From contig NZ_BMRO01000004.1 of NCBI RefSeq assembly GCF_014648675.1, forward strand, positions 338,638 through 402,637: 64,000 nt of DNA, in the 5' to 3' direction. This stretch comes from Actinomadura livida. Lineage in GTDB: Bacteria > Actinomycetota > Actinomycetes > Streptosporangiales > Streptosporangiaceae. Position numbers and translations under genes: made by a program. Position 1 is the stretch's first letter; every line of letters starts with the position of its first letter. This document shows, one piece after another, positions 1 to 7,563 of this stretch. The notes under the pieces were generated by a model, which worked only from the letters and a program-made list of their open reading frames with translations, did not search any database and had not been told where the DNA came from.

Positions 1-375
1 GTGCCCGATGTCACCGTCAATGGCGGAACCCGGCCGCCTCCGGAAGTTCGTGTTGATCGTCAGCTGAGACAGATCACGCGCGCGGATTGTGACCTTGGAC
101 GGAGCGGATGCGGTTATCGCCGAAGGCGTCCTGGGTGCCGCCGCCTTCACCGGGGTCGGCTCATGTGGAACTTGCCCGGCCCGTTGCGACTCATCTTCCA
201 GCGTCCGGACCCGGGTGGCCGGGGCCTTGTGCGTCGTTGGCGTGGGATTGGAGAGCACCGGGTGCATCGGTGCTGTGCGGCGGCCGGGTCTGCGGAGGTG
301 TTGCTCAGAGCAGTTGGTTCATCGGCCGTGGCGTTGGGGAGTTCGTGGCCGGTGGCCGGTCGTTAGGGTTCGCGC
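1..375. other. 375 bp without a convincing gene
   Basis: Several overlapping open frames cross this stretch, but all are arginine-rich or composition-driven and none resembles a protein family I know. It may be the tail of a feature lying before the window. The last bases hold a TAGGGT hexamer at 364-369, six bases before the start of the next gene. That is a plausible -10 box for a leaderless transcript. Nothing else is recognised. Confidence 0.5.
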
Positions 376-765
376 ATGACAGAACGACGTGTGATCCTCA
401 GTGGTTCGACGTTCGAGGAGCAGATCGGCTACGCCCGTGCCGTGGTCGACGGCGATCGGGTGTACGTGTCCGGGACGACTGGGTTCGACTACGCCACCAT
501 GACGATCTCCGAGGACGTGGTGGAGCAGGCCGAGCAGTGCCTGCGCAGCGTCGAGACCGCGTTGGCCGAAGCGGACTGCACTTTCGCCGATGTCGTGCGG
601 GTGCGGTATCTGCTGCCTGACCGCTCCGACTTCGAGCCTTGCTGGCCTGTACTGCGTCGTGCTTTCGGCGCGGTACGACCGGCCGCCACGATGATGGTGT
701 GCGGGCTTGCCGACCCGCGCATGAAGATTGAGATCGAGGTGGACGCGCGGAAGGCCACCTCGTAA
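376..765 (+). CDS. RidA/YjgF/UK114 family protein
   Basis: This 129-residue protein has the length and fold signature of the RidA family, whose best-known members deaminate reactive enamine/imine intermediates made by PLP enzymes, usually as cytosolic trimers. The family pattern is visible in the YVSGTTGF segment near residue 36 and in the C-terminal RPAATMMVCGLADPRMKIEIEV block. That block carries the conserved arginine of the ligand pocket and the IEIE strand. The subgroup with RPAAT rather than the classic ARTT has less certain substrate use, so deaminase activity is inference. No ribosome binding site precedes the ATG. A TAGGGT -10-like box ends six bases upstream, suggesting a leaderless mRNA. 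It is convergent with the following enoyl-CoA hydratase. Confidence 0.9.
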   Translation: MTERRVILSGSTFEEQIGYARAVVDGDRVYVSGTTGFDYATMTISEDVVEQAEQCLRSVETALAEADCTFADVVRVRYLLPDRSDFEPCWPVLRRAFGAVRPAATMMVCGLADPRMKIEIEVDARKATS

Positions 766-854
766 GAGTGGCGTCCGTTGTCGTAGCGGGAGCGGCGCGC
801 TGACCACGGTGTCTTGTGGGGGGCCCTAGACTTGGCGTTTAGTTTCCTTTTTGG

Positions 855-1619
855 TTAGTGGCCGAGATAGCGGGGTTCGCGCTTTTCTAGGAAGGATCGC
901 ACGCCTTCGCGGTGGTCCTCGGTGGCAAACAGGTCGCCGAGTGTGGAGGTGACCCAGGCGCCCAGTTCGTCCCAGTCGGGGTCCAGGGCGCGGCGCAAAC
1001 CGCGTTTGAGTGCGGCTACGGCTAGTGGCGGGTTGGCGGCGATCCGGTCGGCCAGTTCGACTGCTGTTTCCAGGACGCGGTCGTCGTCCACTACTCGGCC
1101 CACAAGGCCGATTCGCTCGGCTCGGTCGGCGTCGATCACCTCGCCCGTGAACAGCAGTTCCGCGGCGTGCTCGCGCCCGACTAGCTGGGCCAGGCGGGCG
1201 ATCCCGGCCACGTCGCTGCACAGCCCGCGCTTGACGAACAGCTCACCGAACCGGGCCCGCCGTGCCGCCACCCGGAGGTCGGCCATCAGTGCCAGTTCCA
1301 TGCCCCACCCCACTGCGGGGCCGTTCACCGCCGCGATGACCGGGATGTCCGTCTTCAGTAACGCCCCGGCCGCCGGGGTGATCTTGGGCTCCGGGCGGGA
1401 CGGTGTTGCCTCGCCGCCGCCCATCAGCTCGCGGACGTCGTCACCGGAGCAGAAGGAGCGCCCGGCTCCGGTGACCACCAGGGCGCGGGCGGTCGTGGCG
1501 AGGACCAGTTCGGTCAGTTCCTCGTAGGTCTGGCGGCGCAGCGCGTTGTGCACCTCGGGGCGGTTCAGTGTGATGACGCCGACATGGCCGTCGGCCTCAT
1601 AGATGACATCTTGCGGCAT
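855..1619 (-). CDS. Enoyl-CoA hydratase/isomerase family protein
   Basis: This is a 254-residue crotonase-fold enzyme that would hydrate or isomerise enoyl-CoA thioesters in the cytosol. The oxyanion-hole segments are visible as SFCSGDDV (about residue 55) and AVNGPAVGWGMELALMAD (about residues 97-114), where the glutamate sits at the position of the first catalytic Glu. The second acidic position falls in the ELFVKRGLCSD region, so an Asp may replace the usual Glu, as in PaaG-type isomerases. Hydratase versus isomerase is therefore open. It stands alone on the minus strand, convergent with the RidA gene. Confidence 0.92.
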   Translation of the reverse strand: MPQDVIYEADGHVGVITLNRPEVHNALRRQTYEELTELVLATTARALVVTGAGRSFCSGDDVRELMGGGEATPSRPEPKITPAAGALLKTDIPVIAAVNGPAVGWGMELALMADLRVAARRARFGELFVKRGLCSDVAGIARLAQLVGREHAAELLFTGEVIDADRAERIGLVGRVVDDDRVLETAVELADRIAANPPLAVAALKRGLRRALDPDWDELGAWVTSTLGDLFATEDHREGVRSFLEKREPRYLGH

Positions 1620-1730
1620 AGCGGCCGGTCAGTTCCTCTCCGTTAAGTCCTGGATCCGCTGGCGCAGCTCGTACCGTTTGCGGACGGCCGCGCAGCCTTG
1701 GTCTGCGGCTTGGCCGGGGGCAGGGGCACG

Positions 1731-2147
1731 TTAGACGGTGGTTCCGTGTTGGTGATGGAGGAGGGCGAGAAGGCTGTCCACTCTTGCCTGTAGTGGCGGG
1801 ATCATATCGAGCGCGATGGTGAGGTGGGCCCTGGCCGTTTGCTCGTCGAGTTCTGCCACACCGTCGCGCACAATGGCCTTCTCCGCGTCCCTTATCTCGG
1901 CTGCACGCATGAAATCCTGGGCATCGACGGCGTCCTCCTTGGCGCGCCGTAACGCGGTGACCCGTTCTGTGATCAGGGCCAGCTCGTCGGGGAGCACGGG
2001 CACGGGGGCGCCAAGGGGTCTTTGACCTCCGGCGCATTCAGCACATCCGTAGCATGTGAGGGGCCTGACCTGCTCGCGCGCGGCTCGGACGCGGTCGACG
2101 GTGGCGCCTTGAGCCGCGAGCAATTCGGCAGCGAGGCCGCCCTCCAA
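1731..2147 (-). CDS. UVR-motif protein of unknown function
   Basis: This is a protein of about 138 residues, not assignable to a characterised family. Residues about 59-92 (ITERVTALRRAKEDAVDAQD and onward through FMRAAEIRDAEK) closely match the UVR helical hairpin found in UvrB, UvrC and ClpC, which mediates protein-protein contacts. Upstream of it lies a CYGCAEC cysteine cluster that could bind metal. The C-terminal third is predicted helical. The start is uncertain. The frame opens only about ten codons upstream at a TGA and contains no ATG, so TTG at 2147 is the best available start. UVR domains suggest an adaptor role for a protease or repair complex, but that is inference only. Confidence 0.65.
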   Translation of the reverse strand: MEGGLAAELLAAQGATVDRVRAAREQVRPLTCYGCAECAGGQRPLGAPVPVLPDELALITERVTALRRAKEDAVDAQDFMRAAEIRDAEKAIVRDGVAELDEQTARAHLTIALDMIPPLQARVDSLLALLHHQHGTTV

Positions 2148-2351
2148 TTCTCGCTGTCGGCCGGCCAGTGCGGCCGATCAGGGTACGGCGGGCTTGGGTG
2201 GGTGGAGCGCAGCTGCGTCGCAGGCCGTGGGACGGTCCGACGTTCGGACGTGCCCGACGGTGGGGATTGGATTCGGCGTGGTGGTGCGGGTGTGCGGTCG
2301 TCCCGCAGTGCGGCGGGGCTGGGTGTGGCGGATTGTTGGGGAAGGGTGAGC

Positions 2352-2936
2352 ATGGCGAGTGAGACTGAACGGCTGGCGGGGTTCCTGTATGAGATCGGGC
2401 TTCTCAAGCGATACAAGCGCACCGGGTGGTTCGTGGCGGGTGTGCAGGACCCCGAGAGCATTGCCGACCATTCGTTCCGTACGGCGATCATCGCGAGCGT
2501 CCTGGCCGCGATGGAGGGGGCCGATCCCGAGCGTGCCGCGCTGCTGAGCCTTTTCCACGACAGTCAGGAGACGCGTCTCACCGACCTCCCTTACCTGGCC
2601 AGGCCGTATGTGGAAAAGGCGTCCAACGAGGAGGTCACCGAGCACCAGACGCGCGGTCTGCCGGACGTGGTCACCGCGATGATCACGGGTGTCGTCGCAG
2701 AGTATGAAGGGAAGGCCAGCGCCGAGGCGATGTGCGCCCGCGACGCGGACAAGCTCGAGTGCCTCATTCAGGCCGTCGAGTACCGGGAGCACGGCAATCG
2801 GAACACCCGGCCGTGGATCGACAGTTCACTCGCCCAACTCCAGACCGCGTCCGCCAAGCGTTTGGCCGCGGAGGTGCAGAAGAGCGGTTCCCTCGATTGG
2901 TTCACGCGAGTGTTGAACGGCGATGAGGGTCCCTAG
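2352..2936 (+). CDS. HD-domain phosphohydrolase (YfbR-like)
   Basis: This 194-residue HD-superfamily protein most resembles the YfbR/HDDC2 group, metal-dependent 5'-nucleotidases of deoxynucleoside monophosphates. The metal ligands are visible in order: His in SIADHSF (about residue 40), the HD pair in LFHDSQE (about 69-71) and a late Asp in ARDADKLECL (about 140). The ATG at 2352 is chosen because a GGGAAGG ribosome binding site lies about seven bases upstream. An in-frame GTG two codons earlier is possible. It is convergent with the MarR gene, leaving only 13 bp between them. Substrate is inferred from family only. Confidence 0.85.
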   Translation: MASETERLAGFLYEIGLLKRYKRTGWFVAGVQDPESIADHSFRTAIIASVLAAMEGADPERAALLSLFHDSQETRLTDLPYLARPYVEKASNEEVTEHQTRGLPDVVTAMITGVVAEYEGKASAEAMCARDADKLECLIQAVEYREHGNRNTRPWIDSSLAQLQTASAKRLAAEVQKSGSLDWFTRVLNGDEGP

Positions 2937-2949
2937 CCGGCGGTCGTTG

Positions 2950-3429
2950 TCAGGGCTCGCCGGTTCGGTTGGCGCCCTGTTCCAGGGCGGTCTCGTAGGC
3001 GCGTAGGGCGGTGATCACCGTTGCGCGGTCGGCGGGGGTCAGGTCGCGCATTACGCGTTCCCAGGCGGAGGCGTTGCCGGAGAGCCATTCGCCGATCGGT
3101 GCGGTGTAGGCGGGGGCGATGGCGATGATGCGGCGGCGGCGGTCGGCGGGGTCGGTGGTGCGCTCCAGGACGCCGCGCCGGGACAGCTCGCTCACCATGA
3201 GGCTCACGGTCGTCGGGGCGACCTCCAGCCGCGCGGCGAGTTCGTTGACGCTGGCGGGGCCGTCGTACTCCAGGTGCGCCAGCAGCGCCAGGTGGCGGGG
3301 CGCCAGGTCGAAGCCCTGGAGTGCCTGGGGGACGGGCAGGCGCTTGGCGCGGCCGACCAGCCGGGGCATCAGGAGCAGCAGGGTGCGGACGGCCTCGTCG
3401 ACGGCCGGACCGTCCGGGGCGGTGGACAT
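2950..3429 (-). CDS. MarR family transcriptional regulator
   Basis: This 159-residue winged-helix regulator has the MarR core: a helix-turn-helix around residues 58-85 (ASVNELAARLEVAPTTVSLM) followed by the wing with TDPADRRRRIIA, the family's DxRxxR signature. The ATG at 3429 is chosen because it has a GGAGGGG ribosome binding site six bases upstream. The longer frame starts at a TTG inside that site. It is divergent from the tautomerase gene with a shared symmetrical sequence between them, so it most likely represses both itself and the tautomerase. The inducer is unknown. Confidence 0.92.
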   Translation of the reverse strand: MSTAPDGPAVDEAVRTLLLLMPRLVGRAKRLPVPQALQGFDLAPRHLALLAHLEYDGPASVNELAARLEVAPTTVSLMVSELSRRGVLERTTDPADRRRRIIAIAPAYTAPIGEWLSGNASAWERVMRDLTPADRATVITALRAYETALEQGANRTGEP

Positions 3430-3447
3430 CGGCGGCCCCTCCAAGTA

Positions 3448-3478
3448 CCTTTGAGTACAAAGCTTTTAAGGTCAAAGG
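3448..3478. promoter_or_regulatory. Probable MarR operator between divergent genes
   Basis: CCTTTGA at 3448-3454 and TCAAAGG at 3472-3478 form a perfect 7-bp inverted repeat. Nested inside, with almost the same centre (3462-3463), is the palindrome AAAGCTTT at 3459-3466. The site fills the gap between the MarR start and the tautomerase start. This is the expected position for an operator controlling both directions. MarR ownership is inference from position. Confidence 0.6.
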
Positions 3479-3492
3479 GAACGGGGCTCGCC

Positions 3493-3873
3493 ATGCCGCA
3501 TCTGACCGTGCACCTTCCGGAGAACAGGCTGTCGGGCAAGGAATCCGAGCTCGTCACCGCTCTGACCGAAGCGATCATCGGAGTCTACGGTGAATGGGCC
3601 CGTGACCTGGTGGGCATCCGCCTGGCCGGAGTGCCCGCGGGCCGCTTCGTGCAAGGCGGGAAAAGCGTGGACACCGGGGCCTCGCTGACGATGGGCGTCC
3701 GCGCCAGCGCCTTCGACCGTCCCGACGCCGACGAGATCACCGCCCGCCTCGGCGCCGGCCTCACCGACGCGATCACCGATGTGCTCGGCGAGGAGTTCCG
3801 CGCCGGCACCATGGTCGAACTCGTGGCGTCCCCGCAGGAACGCACGTTCGTCGGCGGCGCCCGCGCCGAGTAG
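3493..3873 (+). CDS. 4-oxalocrotonate tautomerase-like protein
   Basis: This is a 126-residue tautomerase-superfamily protein. Proline follows the initiator Met (MPHLTVHLPENRLSG), giving the N-terminal catalytic Pro-1 of the family once Met is removed. The length is about twice that of the 62-residue 4-OT monomers and fits the longer two-unit members (cis-CaaD/MSAD/MIF-like sizes). The ATG at 3493 is fixed by the need for Pro-2. It is divergent from a MarR regulator, a common pairing for stress- or aromatic-responsive tautomerases. The substrate cannot be read from sequence. Confidence 0.85.
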   Translation: MPHLTVHLPENRLSGKESELVTALTEAIIGVYGEWARDLVGIRLAGVPAGRFVQGGKSVDTGASLTMGVRASAFDRPDADEITARLGAGLTDAITDVLGEEFRAGTMVELVASPQERTFVGGARAE

Positions 3874-4032
3874 CCCACGGCTGGCCGGGTGTGGCCCCTC
3901 CCGTGAAGAGCCGGAGATCCGAACGTACGCTGGCAGCGCGCACTCAGATGATCGCTCTGCGTGCCTGGCGGCCGGTGGCGATCATGGCTCCCGCCGCGCA
4001 CACGTGACCCACGCGGAACGAGGAGCCGGCCA

Positions 4033-5985
4033 GTGCAGCAGATGTCCAAGGGCGCCAACATCGACCTGTCCGGCCTGACCGCGGCGACGGGGCCGTTGAC
4101 CGTCGCGCTGAGCTGGATCGATCCTTCCGGTGAAGGCGAGGCCGATGTCTCGGTGCTCTTGGTCAATGCCGACGGCAAGGTGGGGAGTGACGCCGACTTC
4201 GTCTTCTACAACCAGCCCGCGACGGCCGACGAGTCCGTCCGGCTCCTGGGCAAGGCGCCCACCGCCACGGGCAGTGAGGACCGCATACTCGTCGACCTGA
4301 CCGCGCTGCGTCCCGAGGTGGAACGCGTGGTCGTCGCCGCCAGCCGCTACAGGGAGGCGACCTTCGGGGCGTTGGACGACCTGCGCCTGGCCGTCTCGGA
4401 CGGCTCGGGAGAGGTCCTGCTGGTCTTCGACATCAAGGACGCCGACACCGAGACCGCGTTCATCTTCGGGGAGCTCTACCGCAGGGGCGACGGCTGGAAA
4501 TTCCGTGCCGTCGGCCAGGGGTACGAATCCGGGCTCGCGGGGCTGGCCACCGACTTCGGGATCAACGTCGATGACGGCGACGAGGACGAGCCGGGCGAGG
4601 CGCCGGCCTCGCAGGGCCCTACGTCCGGCACCGACCAGCCCGAACCGGTTGCCGCGACGCCGGTCGAGGACGAGCGGCCGAAGCGGGTTCGGACCGCCAA
4701 GAAGAAGACCACCCTCCCCAAGGCGGCGAAGGTCGATCTGGCTGAGCATTCCTCGTGGCGGCACGCACGGCTGTTCTCGGTGACCGGTCTGCGCAACGAT
4801 CAGGAGCGCGAGGTCCGCGCCACCGCCACGCTGCTGTCGGTGATGGCGCAGGTTCCCGAGTTCGGCCGCCGGCTGACCGCCCGTTTCAACGCTCCGGCCG
4901 GGACGGTCCAGACGTTCGCCGAGGCGAGCTTCAAGCACGGGGACGGCAAGGTGCGGCCGGACGGCGTGCTGCGCGTGGCGAGGGCGGGCAGGATCTGGAC
5001 GGCGCTGATCGAGACCAAGACCGGCGGCAACCCCCTCAAACCGGAGCAGGTGCAGGCTTACCTCGAGGTCGCGGCCCGGAACGGCTACGAGGCCGTGATC
5101 ACCCTGTCGAACGACCTGGCCCTGGGCAGCGAGCATCCGCTCAAGGTCGACAAGCGGTTGCTGCGCAAGGTCGCGCTGCGGCACGTCTCCTGGGCCGAGG
5201 TCGCCCATGAAGCCGACATGCTGTGCCATCACGACGGTGTCGCCAATCCGGTCCATGCGTGGCTGCTCAGCGAACTGCTGCACTACCTGCGTCAGGACGG
5301 CGCCGGGTGCCAGGGGTTCCGCGACATGGGCTCCGCGTGGGTCCCGGTGCGCAACGCCGTCACCGCCGGGACGCTCCGCCTGGGCGACCGCCGTGCCATG
5401 CAGGTGGCCGAAAGCTGGGAGAAGCTGATCCGGCAGTTGTGCCTGCGCCTGAGCGGCGGGACCGGCACGGGTGTCGCTCCCGTGCTCCGCAGGCGGCGGG
5501 ACGGGGACGCGTCGGTGCGCCGCCTGCAGACCGTGACGTCCCTGGTGGAGACCGGGCGGATGAGCGCCGAGATCCGCATGCCCACCGCCGGTGGCCCGGT
5601 CCTCCTCGAAGCCGACCTGCGCACCGGCCAGATCGAGACCACCGTCGAGATCCCCGCCGCGGACCGCGCGCGTCCCCTCACCCGCGTCCAATGGCTACTG
5701 CGGCAGCTGAACGAGGCCCCGCCCGAGCTTCGCGTCGAAGCCCTGACGCCCGGCCACAAGACCGGCCCCTGCGAGCTCCTGGCGAACCTGACCAGCGAAC
5801 CCGGCATCCTCGTCCCCGGTGACGGGAAGCAGATCACCACCTTCCGGCTGACCCTCCCGTCCGGCATGGGCACCAAGCGGGGCACGGAGGAGACCGGCTT
5901 CGTGCGCAGCATCGACAACGCGATGGACCGCTTCCATCAGGACGTTCTCCAGGTCCTGAAGCTCGATACCGCGGCGGTTGTTTGA
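4033..5985 (+). CDS. TerD-domain protein fused to a PD-(D/E)XK nuclease-like domain
   Basis: This 650-residue fusion begins with a TerD domain (about residues 5-180), the calcium-binding beta-sandwich of tellurite and stress-response proteins, recognisable from MSKGANIDLSG, the LSWIDP block and the KDADTETAFIFGELYRR segment. An acidic, proline-rich linker (about 185-235) follows, then a region of about 415 residues. In that region RPDGVLRV, then ALIETKTGGNP, gives Asp310, Glu327 and Lys329, the spacing of a PD-(D/E)XK nuclease core. GTG at 4033 is preferred because AGGAG at 4021-4025 is correctly spaced from it. The next ATG (4042) is 16 bases away. It stands alone, so any link to a larger Ter system is inference. 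Nuclease activity is predicted from three residues and context, not shown. Confidence 0.8.
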   Translation: MQQMSKGANIDLSGLTAATGPLTVALSWIDPSGEGEADVSVLLVNADGKVGSDADFVFYNQPATADESVRLLGKAPTATGSEDRILVDLTALRPEVERVVVAASRYREATFGALDDLRLAVSDGSGEVLLVFDIKDADTETAFIFGELYRRGDGWKFRAVGQGYESGLAGLATDFGINVDDGDEDEPGEAPASQGPTSGTDQPEPVAATPVEDERPKRVRTAKKKTTLPKAAKVDLAEHSSWRHARLFSVTGLRNDQEREVRATATLLSVMAQVPEFGRRLTARFNAPAGTVQTFAEASFKHGDGKVRPDGVLRVARAGRIWTALIETKTGGNPLKPEQVQAYLEVAARNGYEAVITLSNDLALGSEHPLKVDKRLLRKVALRHVSWAEVAHEADMLCHHDGVANPVHAWLLSELLHYLRQDGAGCQGFRDMGSAWVPVRNAVTAGTLRLGDRRAMQVAESWEKLIRQLCLRLSGGTGTGVAPVLRRRRDGDASVRRLQTVTSLVETGRMSAEIRMPTAGGPVLLEADLRTGQIETTVEIPAADRARPLTRVQWLLRQLNEAPPELRVEALTPGHKTGPCELLANLTSEPGILVPGDGKQITTFRLTLPSGMGTKRGTEETGFVRSIDNAMDRFHQDVLQVLKLDTAAVV

Positions 5986-5991
5986 TCGGGT

Positions 5992-6016
5992 CCCCGGGGA
6001 GCCTGCATGCCCGGGG
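5992..6016 (+). terminator. Hairpin after the TerD fusion gene
   Basis: CCCCGGG at 5992-5998 pairs with CCCGGGG at 6010-6016 across an 11-base loop, starting seven bases after the stop codon. There is no U-run, as is usual for actinomycete hairpins, so terminator function is a moderate inference. Confidence 0.5.
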
Positions 6017-6065
6017 GTCAGGGGCGTGCGGGTGTTCGGACAGGTGGGGTTAGGTTTGCGGGGTG

Positions 6066-6094
6066 TTTGCAGCCGCTTGAAGCTTTGGTACGGT
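6066..6094 (+). promoter_or_regulatory. Possible promoter for the riboswitch transcript
   Basis: TTTGCA at 6066-6071 and TACGGT at 6089-6094 are separated by 17 bases and lie about 80 bases before the first conserved riboswitch block. The hexamers are acceptable for an actinobacterial housekeeping-type sigma factor. The match is weak and other placements are possible. Confidence 0.35.
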
Positions 6095-6169
6095 CTGTCC
6101 GAAATCGGCGCCTGCCAGGTGCCGTAACCATCTGATCGTGTCCGTTCCGTTCGGGTCGTGTGTCGGCCG

Positions 6170-6340
6170 GGCGGGCGGCTGCGCCGAGTCCGCGTGGTGC
6201 GCGGAGCCGGGGAACCAGCGCGATGTGCGGGTCCATGCCCGCCTCGCAGGGGTGAATCGACGCCTCCTCGCCACGTGCGACGAGGGTCGTAGGGCGACTT
6301 CCATGCCCGAATCCGTCAGCTAACCCGGTAGGCGGCATGG
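6170..6340 (+). ncRNA. c-di-AMP riboswitch (ydaO/yuaA class)
   Basis: The leader of the VanY-type gene carries the conserved blocks of the ydaO riboswitch in the right order: GCCGAGTCCG near 6183, GGGGAACCAG at 6209-6218, GGGGTGAATCGA at 6249-6260, and a closing block at 6308-6334 that contains CGAATCCGTCAGCTAACCC. These match the two pseudo-symmetric c-di-AMP pockets. In actinobacteria this riboswitch sits upstream of cell-wall hydrolases and resuscitation factors and lowers expression when c-di-AMP is high. It ends just before the ribosome binding site (AAGGAG, 6341-6346), so control of translation start or of a nearby terminator are both possible. Exact limits are approximate. Confidence 0.92.
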
Positions 6341-6354
6341 AAGGAGCAACTGCC

Positions 6355-7005
6355 GTGATCGGTCGGCACCGTAAGAAGAAATTCGAGCCCGCTCCCGTGC
6401 TGAGCGTCGTCCTCGCCGGTGTCTTCGCGGGCGCCGTGGCCGTGGCGCCGCTGGACGGAGGTTCGGCGGACGGCGGTTCCGCGGACTCCAAGGAGACTCC
6501 GTCAACGAAGGCCGTCGCGGAGCGCGTCGACAGGTCGGCGGCGAAGCGGGACGAGGGGCCGCCGCGCAAGGCGCCGGATGACTGCGACCCCTCGAAGAGC
6601 ACGGCCCGGTACGCCAACGGGCGGATTCCCGTCGACCAGCTCTGCAAGCTGCCCCAGGACGGGGAGTACCTGCGCGCGGACGCCGCGGTGGCCTTCTACA
6701 AGCTCAACGCCGCGTACCACGACCGCTTCGGCAAGGAGATGTGCGTGCGGAGCTCCTACCGCGGCTACAACAAGCAGAAGCAGCTGTACCAGAGCATGCC
6801 GGCGGGGATGGCCGCGCGTCCCGGCAACAGCAAGCACGGGATCGGCATCGCGGTCGACCTGTGCGACGGCGTCCAGCGCGAGTCCTCACCCCAGTTCAAG
6901 TGGCTGGAGGACAACTCCAGGAAGTACGGCTGGATGCACCCGAGGTGGGCCTACAGCAGCCCGTACGAACCGTGGCACTGGGAGTTCGACGTCGGCCAGG
7001 CGTAA
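6355..7005 (+). CDS. D-alanyl-D-alanine carboxypeptidase, VanY/M15B type
   Basis: This 216-residue peptidase is exported or membrane-anchored. A basic start (RHRKKKFE) precedes a hydrophobic segment at about residues 14-34. It should trim D-Ala or peptide ends from peptidoglycan outside the membrane. The M15 zinc site is visible as SKHGIGIAVDL (His and Asp ligands, with the usual SxHxxGxAxD form) and EPWHWEF (final His ligand). The GTG at 6355 is chosen because AAGGAG at 6341-6346 is ideally spaced. An upstream ATG at 6337 lies inside the end of the riboswitch. Expression is expected to respond to c-di-AMP. Confidence 0.9.
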   Translation: MIGRHRKKKFEPAPVLSVVLAGVFAGAVAVAPLDGGSADGGSADSKETPSTKAVAERVDRSAAKRDEGPPRKAPDDCDPSKSTARYANGRIPVDQLCKLPQDGEYLRADAAVAFYKLNAAYHDRFGKEMCVRSSYRGYNKQKQLYQSMPAGMAARPGNSKHGIGIAVDLCDGVQRESSPQFKWLEDNSRKYGWMHPRWAYSSPYEPWHWEFDVGQA

Positions 7006-7010
7006 TGGCG

Positions 7011-7427
7011 TCACCTGTCGCGGAAGAAGCCGTGGCGGGCCAGGATCTCGGCGAGGCGCCGGCCGGTGGGGGTGAGGACCGTCCCGGAGCCGCGGCACGT
7101 CTCGCAGGCGGCCTCCTCCGGGCCCTCCGGCCGGGCCCTCATGTGGTCGTCGATCGCGCGGTCGATGGCGGCGACGATCGAGGGCTCGGCCGGGCCCAGC
7201 CGGAGTGAGCCGTAGGAGAAGTCCTGGTGCGGCGCCTTCTCGGGGGTCATGTCCGCCGCCCTGCGCGCCGCCTGCGCGACCCGGACCAGCTCGTCCGCCT
7301 GCCGGTACCACGTCCGCCACTGCTCGCGGACGACGCCGCCCGTGCCGCCGCACGTTCCGCACCCGGTTTCGAGCGCGGCCAGGAACGGCGCCCAGGGATC
7401 GGCGGGGCGGGCCGCGTCGCCGGTCAT
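7011..7427 (-). CDS. Small protein with two DnaJ-like zinc knuckles
   Basis: This protein of about 138 residues has no family I can name. It carries two CxxCxGxG motifs: CGTCGGTG near residue 23 and CETCRGSG near residue 108. In DnaJ such pairs together make a zinc site. Here they are about 85 residues apart with a helical segment between them, so one composite zinc-binding site is plausible. There is no J-domain. ATG 7427 is preferred, with GAAGG about eight bases upstream. The frame extends 12 codons further to 7463. It is convergent with the VanY gene. Function unknown. Confidence 0.65.
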   Translation of the reverse strand: MTGDAARPADPWAPFLAALETGCGTCGGTGGVVREQWRTWYRQADELVRVAQAARRAADMTPEKAPHQDFSYGSLRLGPAEPSIVAAIDRAIDDHMRARPEGPEEAACETCRGSGTVLTPTGRRLAEILARHGFFRDR

Positions 7428-7563
7428 CTGACGCGCGCCTTCACGCTTCTCCGCCGACCGCAACCCAGGGTCCCGGCTGCTCTCCCACGGCCGGTCATAC
7501 GGGGACGGGCCTCCCGAGGTTCGAGGAAACCGAAACTCGCTCGGGAGGCGCCGGCCGCGGCGC

